Shown piece after piece: positions 24,028-35,202 of a DNA stretch of 64,000 bases; within the stretch, counting starts at the first letter, position 1, and each line of letters starts with the position of its first letter. The position numbers and the translations under genes were made by a program. Source of the DNA: Viscum album (lineage: Eukaryota; Streptophyta; Magnoliopsida; Santalales; Viscaceae); the NCBI GenBank assembly GCA_963277665.1, contig OY728128.1:1350372356-1350436355 (forward strand), read 5' to 3'. The notes beneath the pieces were generated by a model. It was given only the letters and a program-made list of their open reading frames with translations. It did no database searches and was not told the DNA's origin.

Positions 24028-24629
24028 CAGTGTCGGTTGTTACTTCATGATTGTATCTTTCCTTTGTGGATTATCCTTTGTGGATTTTGGGAGACCTTTA
24101 GGGGTCTCGGGGTCCCTACTGAGTAGCTTATACTCACCCCTGCACGGGCTATTCCCGCACTACGTTGTGTTGGTTGCAGACGACGGACAACGCTGATTGT
24201 GGTTGAGGCTTGCAGAGCAGGACGGTACCTGGAGGTGGATCACTGAGCGGGATGTACTCGGAGCGGATGGTGGGACCTGTGGAGCAGTGGAGCTATCTGT
24301 ACCCACCCTTCAGGTGGTATTTCCAGTGGATAGCTTGGTGTAGCGTCTTTTACTTTTCAGTTGTTGTTTTCCCTTTCGAGTTATAATTTACTTTCAGTTT
24401 GGGTTTGTATACTGGCCCACTTACTTTCCGCACTTACAGTTGTACTCAGTTTTTACTTAGTGTTTACTTTTTCCGCTTGCTTACTCTGTGGTGCTTGTTT
24501 ACTTTACAAAGGCAATGCTTTCCCTTTTTACCGGGATTTACGCCTTGGTGCTAGTCGCCAGCCCTTGGCCTATGGAAGGCGGGCTTGGGGTATTCACGGC
24601 ACGGGCCCTGAGGACGGGTCGTGACAAAT

Positions 24630-24641
24630 TGGTATCAGAGG
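24630..24641 (+). other. Element C primer binding site, Met-tRNA type
   Basis: TGGTATCAGAGG starts four bases after the LTR end (24626). Confidence 0.92.
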
Positions 24642-24900
24642 AGTTCGGTTCTACCGCGAACTCTGATCTTTTCTATGTGAACCAATAGTGTTTAGCATAT
24701 TGAGTGTGGTTATCAGTCCAGGGAGTCCAGTGTTGGTGCGGCGTCCGACGTATCCGTACACCAGGACCCTGACTTCTGATTTCCGACTTAATGCACGAAA
24801 ACATTGATTGCATGAGTGTTTCAAGTTTTCATTGTGACTACTTTGTATCAGCTCAGCAGGTATAATGTTCTGACTGTGGCGCACCTGTTTCCTTTTCAGG
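24642..24900 (+). other. Element C 5' untranslated leader
   Basis: 259 bp between primer site and Gag ATG. No open frame continues into Gag. Nothing further is recognisable. Confidence 0.6.
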
Positions 24901-25863
24901 ATGGCCCCATGACGGCAGCCATCTAGGGTTCTGAGAGTCGAGCATGACGACAGCCCACCGAGCGATGAGGCCTCGGTGTAGGGCCCTTTGTCAACAGTGG
25001 CACCGGCGGTAGCTCTACCCGCCGAGCCACCGATGCTTCCATCACCAGCCGCTGACGATGCACGTCGCCTTAGTGCACTGCATGAGTTCCAGCGCCAGCA
25101 ACCGCCCAGGTTCCACAGGGAGACGGACCCCCAGGCAGCCAAGGACTGGCTGGAGGCAGTCGTATGAGTTTTCATGCTAGTGAGGACACCAGCAGACCTC
25201 ATGGTGATCATCGCTGCGAGCCTACTGCACGCAGCAGCAGGCCGATGGTGGAGCTTGATGCTCCAGGTGCATGATGAGGCATCTCTACTCTGTACATACT
25301 TTGAGAGCCTCTTCCGCTCAGAGTTTGTCCCAGCCACCATCCGTGCGGTGCGCATTCAGGAGCTTTTTTAGCTGCGGCAGGGCAGTATGACGGTCGCTCA
25401 ATACTCGGCGAGATTTACTGATCTCTCGCGCTACTCGACCGACATGGTATGGGACCCATTCTTCTAGGCCCGGACATTTGAGTAGGGATTGAGACACGAG
25501 ATCAGGGCATCACTGGTCTCCCTCAGCATTCCGACTCAGACAGGAGTACTGGAGCGGGCCCTTTTGATCGATAGCTTTCTTGCTGAGTCTACACCAGCAC
25601 CGAGACCCACCGCAGGGTGGCACGTAGCAGAGTCCTCTGCAGCAGGTAGTCGACGGATGACTCTTGGGTCCAGGCAGACCAGACCCTTAGGCGGACGACC
25701 TCAGGACACTGGCTCAGCAGTGCGGGGCACACAGCGCGGAGTTAGTCTTTCGAGAGGTAGACAGTGCTACTCGTGCGGCGGGCAGGGCCACATGGCTCAT
25801 GACTGCCTGACCCGCCGTGCCAAGGAGCAGCAGACAGTTGAGGGACCATCGAGGCAGAGGTAG
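24901..25863 (+). pseudogene. gag: Element C Gag (in-frame stops)
   Basis: Gag forms the element particle and binds RNA. The start ATG at 24901 is chosen because the reading frame that contains all later domains opens there and it directly follows the leader. The core reads ALHEFQRQQPPRFHRETDP, then DWLEAV, AAGRWWSLMLQV, FESLFRSEFVP and MTVAQYSARFTDLSRYS. An intact zinc knuckle CYSCGGQGHMAHDC lies at 25765-25806 (C-x2-C-x4-H-x4-C). Stops in this frame lie at 24910 (TGA), 24979, 25369, 25468, 25483, 25861 (TAG) and 25165 (TGA). No frameshift is needed. Confidence 0.9.
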
Positions 25864-26520
25864 AGGGTCGACCGTGGCGGTCTGCAGGGAGGAGGAAGAT
25901 GAGGTAGAGGAGCTGACCGAGTAGCAGGTGGTGGGCGACGCTTTGAGGCTCTACCGCCACCACCACCAGGAGGTCCACCCCGACCACAGGGAGCTGGTGG
26001 GCAGAGACAGGCACAGCTCCAGGCAGCAGAGGCCTACGACCACAGCGTGCCCGAGATGATTTGAGGTACTATCTGTGTCTATTCCACCTTTTCTGCAGTA
26101 CTTATAGACACAAGAGCGAGTCACTCTTTCATAGTTGCTGCCCTTGTTCGGAGGATGGAGATTCCGACAGAGTCATTGGCTCGATCCTTACGGCTAGAGA
26201 CTTCTACGAGAGCAGACTCGACGATTACGAACTGGTGCCGGTAGTGTGAGATTACTCTAGGAGGCGAGAGCTTCGGCTGGGATCTTCTTGTAGCGGCGTC
26301 GAGGCCTTAAGATGTCATCTTGGGCATGGATTGGTTATCTACGGTCCATGCACAGATTGACTGCTTTAGGCACAAGGTGCGATGTGTACGCACCGACGGG
26401 AGCAGGTTCACCTTCACCGGTGAGAAGGGAGCCTTTGCAGCATAGGATGGACTTCCGCGGAGGAGAGGACAGCCCATCACTCATCAGTTGGCTAGCCTCA
26501 TCCTAGGAGCAGTTGACGTG
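25864..26520 (+). pseudogene. pol: Element C linker and aspartic protease (in-frame stops, active site changed)
   Basis: The linker is Gly/Arg/Pro-rich (FEALPPPPPGGPPRPQGAGG). The protease follows with SAVLIDTRASHSFI near 26094-26135: the catalytic D-T-G has become D-T-R by a G-to-A change, so the enzyme would be dead. FRHKVRC and the GMDWLS motif (26323-26340) mark its C-terminal half. Stops at 25900, 26062 (TGA), 26242 (TAG), 26308 (TAA) and 26443 (TAG). Same frame as Gag. Confidence 0.85.
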
Positions 26521-27240
26521 AGGAGTCCTGGTTTTCCTGCAGTGGTGGATCAGTTTGCGGACATTTTTCCTGATGACGTTCCAGGGTTACCTCCTCGCAG
26601 AGAGGTAGACTTTTATATTGACCTGTACCCCGGGACAGCCCCGATATCGACTCCATCATATCGGATGGCGCCTTCTGAGCTTCGAGAGCTGTGGGTACAG
26701 TTGGAGGACTTGCAGGGAAAGGGGTTCATCTGACCTATTGTTTCACCCTGGGCTTCCCCGATATTGTTCACCAAGAAGGCGGACGGGAGCTTGCGAATTT
26801 GTGTCGACTATCGTCGCCTGAACCAAGTGATAGTGAGGAACAAGTATCCGCTATCGAGGATTGATGACCTCTTTGATCAGCTTAAGGGAGCACGGTGGTT
26901 CTCGAAGATAGACCTCAGGTCAGGCTATCATCAGCTCAGAGTTCGAGATGAGGTCATGCAGAAGACGGCCTTCAGATGTCGGTATGGCCACTATGAGTTC
27001 TTGGTTATGCCATTCAGCGTAACCAATGCTCCATCATTGTTCATGGCCCTCATGAACAGGATATTTCAGCCATACCTCGATCGATTTGTTGTGGTCTTCA
27101 TCGACGACATTTTGATTTACTCGACGACTGAGGAGGAGCACGCCTACCACTTACGGGTTGTACTAGACACACTTCGAGAGCACCATCTTTATGGTAAGCT
27201 CTCGAAGTTCTAGTTCTGGATATGTGAGGTCCACTTCTTG
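26521..27240 (+). pseudogene. pol: Element C reverse transcriptase (three in-frame stops, catalytic residues intact)
   Basis: The domain reads through [35 protein letters not shown], a TGA at 26731 where relatives have arginine (CGA to TGA), [66 protein letters not shown] and [12 protein letters not shown]. The catalytic aspartate of KIDL and the FIDD pair are kept. The longest piece is 26764-27213 (149 codons), ended by a TAG at 27211. All pieces share one frame. Confidence 0.93.
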
Positions 27241-27900
27241 GGACACGTCATCTATGAGGCGGGTGTTGCAGAGGATCCTACGAAGATCGAGGCAGTGCTA
27301 GCTTGGGATCCACCCAGGAGAGTGACGGAGGTGCAGAGTTTCTTGGGTCTAGCTGGATACTACTGGAGATTTGTGCCAGACTTCTCCAGAGTTGCGGCAC
27401 CACTCTCATATTTGACGAATAAGGGGAAACCCTTTGTGTGGTCAGACAGATGTCAGCAGAGCTTCCAGGAGCTGAGACAGAGATTGACCAGCGCACCAAT
27501 CTTGAGGTTGCCTGAGTATGGAGTAGGGTACGTAGTCTACTGCGATGCATCAGGGACCGGACTCAGATGTGTCTTGATGTAGGAGAGGGCAATGATCGCC
27601 TATGGATCACATCAGTTGAGGCCGCATGAGAAGAACTACGCTACTCATGACCTGGATTTAGAAGCAGTGGTCTTCGCTCTGAAGACATGGCATCACTATC
27701 TGATGGGCGAGCGTTTTACAGTCTTTTCTGACCATCAGAGTCTTAGATACATCTTCTATCAGAAGGATCTGAATCTGAGATAGCGGAGATGGCTCGAGTT
27801 CCTCCAGGACTATGACTTTGAGATAGTCTATACTCCTGGGAAGGGGAACGTGGTAGTCGATGCCCTCAGCAGGAGGACGGGCATTCAGCTACTTGAGGAG
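27238..27900 (+). pseudogene. pol: Element C RT connection and RNase H (in-frame stops)
   Basis: The connection domain reads [38 protein letters not shown] and [16 protein letters not shown]. RNase H reads [16 protein letters not shown] with the first catalytic aspartate present, then a TAG at 27580 where relatives have glutamine, YATHDLDLEAVVFALKTWHH, FTVFSDHQSLRYIF (second aspartate present), and a TAG at 27781 at another glutamine position before RRWLEFLQDYDFEI. VVDALSRR marks the end of the domain. Confidence 0.92.
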
Positions 27901-29100
27901 GCGACAGAGCAGCTAGCCTCTTTGCAGATATCCTTTGTGGATAGAGATGGAGCAGCCTTCCTTCAGTCTCTCACAGTCACTCCTCTGCTACTGAAGTGGG
28001 TCAGAGAGGCATAGCGAGGGGACGCTGACTGTGAGACGCAGCGAGCATAGATATCCTCAGGACAGGCACCTAATGGCTTCTCCTTTGGAGCAGAGCACGA
28101 CATCCTTTTCAGAGGATGTACCTTGGTACAAGTTGCTTTACGGGAGGAAGTTCTGAGAGAGTTTCACACTTCTCCCTTGGCGGTACATCCCGAAGTGGTG
28201 AAGATGTACCAGGATCTCAGACTACAGCACTGGTGGGTGGGTATGAAGAAGGTTGTGGCAGAGTTCGTTTCTCGATGCCTCACCTGCCAGTAGGTGAAGG
28301 CTGAGCACCAGGTACCAGCAGGCTTGGTACAACCCTTGGAGGTCCCGGAGTGGAAGTGGGATGGGATATCTATGGACTTCGTGACTGGACTTCCATGCAC
28401 ATCCAGAGGTCACGACTCCATCTGGGTGATTGTCGACCGACTCACCAAGTCGGCTCACTTCTTACCCATCAGAGAGCATGGCTCAGTGGAGAGCTTGGGA
28501 CAACTTTACGTTCAGGAGATTGTTTGGCTTCACGGTGTACCATCATCTATCGTCTCCGATCGAGATGCTCGCTTTACTTCCCGGCTTTGGAAGGGGTTTC
28601 AGGAGGCGTTCGGGATGCAGCTACGTTTGAGCACTGCCTTTCACCCTCAGACGAATGGTCAGACGGAGAGGACCATTCAGACTCTCGAGGACATGCTCCG
28701 TGCATGTGTCCTCAACTTTGGTCGTAGCTGGGAGGACCACCTATCCTTGGTGGAGTTTGTGTACAAAAACAACTACCACTCCACCATCGGGATGGCACCG
28801 TACGAGGTGTTGTACGGCCGACCTTGCAGATCTTATTTGTGCTGGACAGACCCTGGGGAGTCAGCACTTGTGGGACCGGAGATGGTCCAGGCCATGACAG
28901 AGAAGGTCCAGGTCATCCAGGAGCGGATGAGGACAGCTTAGAGTCGACAGAAGTCATACGCTGACAGGAGGCGGAGGCCACTAGAGTTCGAGGATGGCGA
29001 CCACGTCTTCTTGAGTGTCTCACCTCGACGTGGATTACGGAGATTTGGCCGAGGTGGCGAGTTATCCCCACGCTTCATCGGACCCTTCCAGGTCCTCAGC
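27901..29100 (+). pseudogene. pol: Element C integrase (in-frame stops, catalytic residues intact)
   Basis: After a linker with TAGs at 28012 and 28048, the zinc-binding domain gives FHTSPLAVHPEVVKMYQDL, WWVGMKK and CLTCQ, ended by a TAG at 28291 where relatives have a second glutamine. The open piece 28294-28941 (215 codons) contains [36 protein letters not shown] and [14 protein letters not shown], so the D, D, E triad is intact. The [20 protein letters not shown] and LYGRPCRS blocks follow. A TAG at 28939 (glutamine position) precedes the GDHVFLSVSP segment. Confidence 0.92.
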
Positions 29101-29412
29101 AGGATTGGCGAGGTGGCATATCGCCTGGCTCTACCACCTCAGCTGCACAGAGTGCACGACGTCTTCTACGTGTCTCAGCTGAGTAGATACGTGCATGACC
29201 TGATGCATGTAATTGACCATGGGGAGCTTGACATTGATGATGGGGCGACTTTTACGGAGGTCCCGGTGGAGATCGAGGATCGACAGGAGCGGGTCCTACA
29301 TAGACGGTCGATTCCTCTAGTGCGCATTAGATGGCAGCACGGGAACCTCCAGGAGATCACTTGGGAGCGGGAGGCTCAGATGCATGCTCAGTACCCACAT
29401 TTGTTTCCCTAG
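29100..29412 (+). pseudogene. pol: Element C chromodomain tail
   Basis: The end of the polyprotein, open from 28942 to a TAG at 29410. It reads YRLALPPQLHRVHDVFYVSQ, then DRQERVLHRRSIPLVRIRW and ITWEREAQMHAQYPHLF. This is the chromodomain of plant Tekay-like chromoviruses; in relatives it binds heterochromatic histone marks. No internal stop. Confidence 0.88.
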
Positions 29413-29445
29413 TTATGATGTATCTTTACGGGGACGTAAATCCCT

Positions 29446-29458
29446 GAGGAGGGAGTAA
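29446..29458 (+). other. Element C polypurine tract
   Basis: GAGGAGGGAGTAA borders the 3' LTR start (TGTAAAGACC at 29459). Confidence 0.75.
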
Positions 29459-32400
29459 TGTAAAGACCCATAAAATTCAAGGGAAATTTTTTCTTAATTT
29501 TCTTTGGAATTTTACAAGAGCGCGGTTTCTGACGGCACCTGATTCCGAGGCCCGGTGTGCCCTGAATCAATTTCTGAAGTTTGGCTCGGGTAAGTTCAGT
29601 GAACGAACGAGCGGGAATTTCTAACTTTTGAACCTGTGCTCGGAATCGAATTCCGAGGGCATCGATGAACTCGCAATGCCGGTAATCGCTTAAGGGAACC
29701 TTTACCGTAGTTGCGTTTGTGTGGGAGAAGAAGTTAATTAATGGGGTTTAATTAAAAAGAAAATAAAATTATTGAATCAATTTTATTTCTTATCAAAGTG
29801 GTTATTTTCTCCCATGGGAAGTTGGTGGTGGGGCCCACATCCACCCAACTTCCCATGTGTGGATAATTGAAAGGGTGGGTCCCACACGAACCCCCCACCT
29901 TTCCAAATCCCTTAACTCTCTTAACCCCACACTTTCCTAACTCCCCATTAACTCACTTTCATTAATTTTTGACAACTTGTTATAATTAATAAAGTGAGTT
30001 ACTTAATTTCAAACTCTTGAAATTCAAATGGTTAGGTTGTGTTAATAAAATAAAACTTGGTCTTATTTTATTATTGTTAGACGTTTTCCACCTTGAGAGG
30101 ATTGGGAAGCGTGAAGTCTTCTTCTTCTTCAACCTCGACGATGAACGTGAAGAACACCGTTCTTCAACGAAGAACTTCTCTGCCGAAGAACACGGTTCTT
30201 CCACGACACCGTATCCGCGACGCGACGTTCTTCTTCTGCGTCGTCTCTTTCGCGACGGTTTTCCGCGACGAAATCTCCGTCAACGACTTCGAATCCTCGC
30301 TTCGTGACGTCGATGTTCTTTCCCCGCAATGCCCGACCTCCGCGACGCTCGTCTTCCGTGGCTCGTTGACGAACACCGTTCCTAAACCGAGGTAGGGTTT
30401 TTATTTATTTAATTGTTCATGAATACCAACTTGATGATCTTCGTGGAATTAAACCATTTGTTATCGAATAACGCGATGGGATCGGACCGCACAAACACGG
30501 CTGACCCCCCTCAATTTTTCATGATTGATTCCTTTGTGGATTGGTACGGGAAGGCGTGGTGTCGTCGCACCATGCGAAATCAAGAGAAAGGAAAATGCGT
30601 GGCGCCGCCGCACCGCGCCGTGGAAAGAAGTTTAAGAACGCGACGCCGTCGCGCCGCGTCGAAGAAAACCGAAGACGCCGCAGCCGGAGCGGGGTCGCGG
30701 TGGAGGGGCGCGGTGCTGTCACACCGCGCCAGACGACAAGGGTCACGGCCGGTTCCGGGTGGCGGCAGAGAAAGGTGACCGGCGGCCAGCCGGGCCGCCA
30801 GTGTTGGAGCTGGAAGGGGACCGGCCACCGCCGGTCCCGTTGAGAAGGAACCGGCCGGTCAGGTTGGGTCGGCCGGAAAGGGGAAAGCCGGGGGAATAAA
30901 ATTCCCCCGGCCGGCTTCAAACGGCCCCCCATAAATGAGGGGGGGCCGCGGTTACTCAAGGGGGGCAGGTGCCCCCCCCCTTTTCCAACAGCTTGGCCGA
31001 AGGCCGAGCTGGCAGCGCGCTGGGCGCGCTGTGCCCCGCCGGACCGGCCGCCTGGCCGGTCTGCCAGGTCGGGCCACGCCCAGCCGGGCCGGGTCATGTC
31101 GTGCCAGGCTGGGTCGACCGGACCGGGGCGGGTGGACCCAGTTCGGGCCGATCGGGGGGGGGGGTCGTGGGCCGGGTCGGTCCGGGCCCGAAACCCCCAT
31201 TTTTGGACCGTTTGGGTTCAAATGCCCATAACTAGGTCTACGGAACTCCAAACGACGATCCGTTAGTGGATATGAGATCCTTGGATCGAGGCGGTCGTTT
31301 CGGTATATCACAATCAAGATTTCGGAATACTTTGAGTTCAGCCGGGTTGGTTCATACACAAAACCAACCGGGCCCTCAGAGCGGAAACGCTCATATCTTG
31401 AGCTACGGACGTCCGATTGACGTACTGTCGACTTTGTTGAGTTCCTATTAGTGAGATGGATCTTTTGGAATACTCCGCCCGAGGTTTGGACGCAGGTGGA
31501 TTACGGTCGGGTTGGTGTTTCCTTAAAAACCAACCGGGCCCCTAGGACGAAAAAGCCAATAACTCTCAGACCGGGCGTCCGATTGACGCGCCGTCTGCGA
31601 CGTTGAGTTCCTGTTGACGATACGTAACTTTTGGATACATCAACTCTGGACTATGTGTCAGTTGATGTATCAGCCTCTCGGCTTGTGGAGCGGACCCTCC
31701 CGAACGAGCTTGATGTGTGCGGGAACCCTAGAGCTGGCTGCGACTGCTACTGTGACTGTGACGACGACTGTGCAGAGATCCTCAGTGGATTCGACGACGA
31801 TGACTACAGAACTCAGTGATCCTGTGTGGATCAGTGCTACCGATCCTGTGTGGGTCCGATCCTGTGTGGGTCAGTGCTCAGCAGTTCTGTGTGAGCCAAT
31901 GCCTACAGATCCTTTGTGGGTCCGATCCTGTGTGGGTCTTTACGGGGGTTAGTATCTATCGATCCTTTGTGGGTCCGACGACTTAGATGGATTAGTGATC
32001 ATCTCTATCGTCTTCGAAGAAGTATACCTGTGTGACCTGAATCCTGTTTGCTTTCCTATGTGGACTGGGTTATTCTTGGGCTCGGAGGTTGGATCATATT
32101 GGAATTGATGACTTAGGTATATGTATGGGCATATACCTAAGCAGTGTCGGTTGTTACTTCGTGATTGTATCTTTCCTTTGTGGATTATCCTTTGTGGATT
32201 TTGGGATACCTTCAGGGGTCTCGGGGTCCCTAATGAGTAGCTTATAATCACCCCTGTACGGGCTATGCCCGAACTACATTGTGTTGGTTACAGACGACGG
32301 ACAGCGCTGATTGTGGTTGAGGCTTGCAGAGCAGGACGGTACCTGGAGGTGGATCACTGAGCGGGACGTACTCGGAGCGGACGGTGGGACCCGTGGAGCA

Positions 32401-32740
32401 GTGGAGCTATCTGTACCCACCCTTCAGTTGGGATTTTCAGTGGACAGCTCGGCGTAGCGGCTTTTACTTTTCAGTTGTTTTTTTCCCTTTCGAGTTGTAC
32501 CTTACTTTCAGTTTGGGTTTGTATACTGGCCCACTTACTTTCCGCACTTACAGTTGTACTCAGTTTTTACTTAGTGTTTACTTTTTCCGCTTGCTTACTC
32601 TGTGGTGCTTGTTTACTTTACAAAGGCATTGCTTTCCCTTTTTACCGGGATTTACGCCTTGGTGCTAGTCGCCCGCCCCTGGCCTATGGAAGGCGGGCTT
32701 GGTGTAGTCACGACACGGGCCCCAAGGACGGGTCGTGACA
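29459..32740 (+). repeat. Element C 3' LTR (3282 bp)
   Basis: Nearly colinear with 21340-24626; same zones in the same order. Differences are mostly C/T and G/A, many at CG. Ends GGGTCGTGACA. The paired inverted repeat is at 29813-29857, the CG-dense block at 30590-31195, the GATCCTGTGTGG array at 31818-31972, the hairpin at 32112-32141 and the island at 32227-32255. Confidence 0.93.
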
Positions 32741-32745
32741 TTGAT
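32741..32745. repeat. Probable target site duplication of element C, right copy (TTGAT)
   Basis: Four of five bases match TTGGT at 21335-21339. Confidence 0.55.
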
Positions 32746-32959
32746 ATACTGATTTGAAAGGTTAAATTAATTTTTCCAAATTAAAATTCTAAAATTTTGA
32801 AATTACACTTTAAAATAAAACCTTACAAAAATAATAGTTTAATAAAACTATTTACTTTTTGATTTAAAAATCACTTAATATTTTTATATTCAATATAGAT
32901 ATATAAAACATAATTCGTGGAAATTATTAAACATGAAAATGATTTATTTTAACATTACC
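32746..32959 (-). repeat. X' LTR fragment, probable start (terminal part)
   Basis: The reverse complement begins GGTAATGTTAAAATAAAT, similar to the X LTR start TGTAATG...TTAAAATAAA with about ten bases missing. If right, this is the terminal part of the X' LTR whose U3 lies at 20717-21339. The match is in AT-rich DNA and may be chance; alternatively the stretch belongs to the X 5' LTR in plus orientation. Confidence 0.35.
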
Positions 32960-33687
32960 TAGGTTATTATTATTCCTATAAGGGTTTTATAAAGATGATA
33001 TCTCAAGGCACCTATATGACTTTTTGATGCTTGCAAATGATTTTTAATGAGAATATTTTTTGAAGGTAATCCAATGATATTTATTTTCAATGAATTATAA
33101 TGTTATTTTAGGGTAAAAGGTGTGTTTTTAATAAAAAATAAATGTGTTATCATGTTTTATAAAAAAACCCTTATTTTATGATTATGATTCTATCTTTCTT
33201 TTTTCTTATAAAGTGTTTTATTAAAAACTATGGATAGTAAAGATGATTTCATGTGTAAGTAAATTGTTTTTTGAAATCAATGTTTATTATTTTAAAGGAT
33301 AACTTTATTTTATGAACTCGTGGTTTAAAAATTAATTAAAGGGTCTCTTTAATTTTTTATTTCCATTATTGATTTTTTATGTCCATCCCATGTTTTTAAA
33401 TGTTTTTTATAGGTTTTAAGGATGATAAGGAATAACTAAGAAGTCAAGTTGATAATTATGAAGATTTTTCTTAAAAATAAAACATCTTTCATTTCAAAAA
33501 ATTTATATTGTGGGAATAATTGATACTAAGTGGAAGTGTCTGACTTATAATGTATGGGATTTTTATATAAGATGTATGACCTAATTCTCCAAAACTATAA
33601 GCCTAAAAAGATATTTAGGAATGTAAGAAAATGATTTATTTATTTAAAACTTAAGATTATATAATTTTTTAATGATGGGTACTTGTA
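32960..33687 (+). repeat. Element X 5' LTR, 3'-terminal remnant
   Basis: It ends ACTTGTA directly before a primer-binding-like site. At 33360-33440 it holds a decayed version of the conserved end region: TATTGATTTTTTATGTCCAT, then ATGTTTTT and AGGTTTTAAGGATGATAAGG, resembling the island and the following AGGATATGAAGAAG of B. The rest of the LTR is missing or hidden by X'. Confidence 0.5.
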
Positions 33688-33689
33688 GT

Positions 33690-33701
33690 TGGTATAAAAG
33701 T
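33690..33701 (+). other. Element X primer binding site (decayed Met-tRNA type)
   Basis: TGGTATAAAAGT differs from TGGTATCAGAGT at two bases (C-to-A and G-to-A). It is two bases after the LTR end, the same offset as in B, Y and L. Confidence 0.55.
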
Positions 33702-35188
33702 TAGGTTTAGATAAATTTGTATATTAGAATGTTTTAATGTGAGGTTAGGAGTTGTGGATGCCATCATAGGTTTATAAGTTTAATTTTATAATAAGTTCAA
33801 TGGAATAGACACCCACTTAAGGTTTTAAGTAATGGGATTTTAAGATGATTGTGATTATTTATGGGAGATATTTTTGGTAATAAATCCTTTGGGTTTAGTA
33901 TGTGTTTTAGTGAAAAGGTTATTTGATGAATTATGCTTTTATATTTTATGGAAATAAGTTTAAATGTAGCCTTTATGGTAAAGATTATATTTTATATTGA
34001 GTTAATTATGGTTAATTGAAATACAATATTTATTACATGTTAGGAATATATGATTTATCATATATATAACCGTGGTATTAATAAGTGATTTGGTGAGTAT
34101 GTGAATGATGTATTTTTTTATGAAGTTCACTATTTAGGAATATTATATTATTAAGTTAAATAGAAATAATTTTGGAAAAATTGATTTTTATTTGATTAAT
34201 AAAAGTCTAATTATATTTTTGAAGCATATTTTATTTAATTGTGACTTTATTTTGGTTAATGATTAATATATTTTAGAGAAAAATATCCAAGGAATATATA
34301 TTTTTGTATAAGTTTTAAGAGTGATTCATGTTATTCAGAAATAAATGTTACATTTTTCTTGGAATGATAAGTGATGAAATAATTATAATATTTGCATTTC
34401 AATATTGGTTAGAAATATTTTTAATACTTTTAAGGTTAGTTATTTATTGAATGATTTAAGTTGAACTTTGTATTTTATTATTGAATTTTTTTAGATTGAT
34501 GTATGAAGGTTTATTTATATTGAATATTATCTTACCTTGTACTAACCATTTTCTTTTTTATTAATTTCTAAAGATATAATTAATAAATTTTTATCCTTTT
34601 TATATATTTAGATTGGTTAGAAGTTTATTTTGGTGCATCTTTCCAAAAAAATAATCTTGAATATTCATTTCTTGGAGTACAAGATAAGATAAAAGTAGAA
34701 ATTGATTGAAGCACAGCCAAGGGATGAAATTATGATTTTGGAATAGGAAGAAATCAAGTACATATATGTTCTCATACTCTCTATATATATAGTAAAATAA
34801 TCCCTACAAATCTAGTAAAAATATATTCAAATAAAAATATTATCTTATTACCTTCATTTTTGAGGAATCAACAGTCTTCTTTATCCCTACTGATTTATGG
34901 TTTTTTGGTCATTTAATTTCTCATGACCATGTTCTCTATCACTATATAATATTCCTTGGACATTATTTTTATCCTCTATGTCTATTTTTTAACTTACTTA
35001 CAATCTTCTCCAAATATTGGAATCTGATTATGTGTTATTCGAGATGACCTTCATATTTCCTCTTCCTTCTTTTCAAAAGGAAGATTTATTACCCCTTTTT
35101 ATAATGTGGGTGTTCAACATTGGTATTTTCAAATATTAAACCCTTAAATTACTAATTATGATCCCAAATTGAAGGGAAATAATTTTTT
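33702..35188 (+). other. Element X noncoding interior, homologous to interior of element L
   Basis: No open frame above 60 codons and no retroelement protein motif. Several blocks match the interior of L read on the minus strand, in the same order: TTAAGAGTGATTCATGTTATT (34316) with its L counterpart, TCAATATTGGTTAGAAATATT (34400), GAAGCACAGCCAAGGGATGA (34709) against GCACAACCAATAGATAAGAT, and TAGTAAAATAATCCCT (34791) against TAGTAAAATAATCTCT. The order and polarity match from primer side to polypurine side. Confidence 0.6.
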
Positions 35189-35202
35189 AAAGGGGGAAAT
35201 AA
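35189..35202 (+). other. Element X polypurine tract
   Basis: AAAGGGGGAAATAA directly before TGTAATGCTC. The preceding TTGAAGGGAAATAATTTTTT resembles the same position in B (TTCAAGGGAGAAATTTCTGA). Confidence 0.7.

Larger units (their letters stand above)
21340..24626 (+). repeat. Element C 5' LTR (3287 bp)
   Basis: Starts TGTAAAGACC and ends GGGTCGTGACA just before the primer site. It has distinct zones: AT-rich start; inverted repeats at 21638-21738; a CG-rich zone from about 22000 that peaks near 22470-23060 with many GGCCGG and GCGCC runs; a short-repeat zone at 23704-23860; a perfect hairpin at 23998-24027; the island CCTACTGAG...ACTCACCCC at 24115-24140; and a T-rich 3' end. Long proline/arginine-rich frames in the CG-rich zone are chance open frames. 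Confidence 0.93.
21340..32740 (+). mobile_element. Element C: complete Ty3/gypsy chromovirus, GC-rich, recently inserted but inactive
   Basis: It has 3287-bp and 3282-bp LTRs, Met-tRNA primer site, one gag-pol frame, polypurine tract and a probable target duplication. Length is 11.40 kb. Base composition is far richer in G and C than the flanks. A hand comparison of the first 250 bp of the two LTRs shows roughly 93% identity, most differences being transitions. Gag-pol stays in one frame over 4512 nt but has 20 internal stops. Domain order (Gag, protease, RT, RNase H, integrase, chromodomain) is that of plant chromoviruses, Tekay-like by LTR length and tail sequence. Confidence 0.93.

Noticed and set aside
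26061..26249. 62-codon frame between Gag and RT of element C
   Set aside because: It is in a different frame from gag-pol; the protease reads through here in the main frame.
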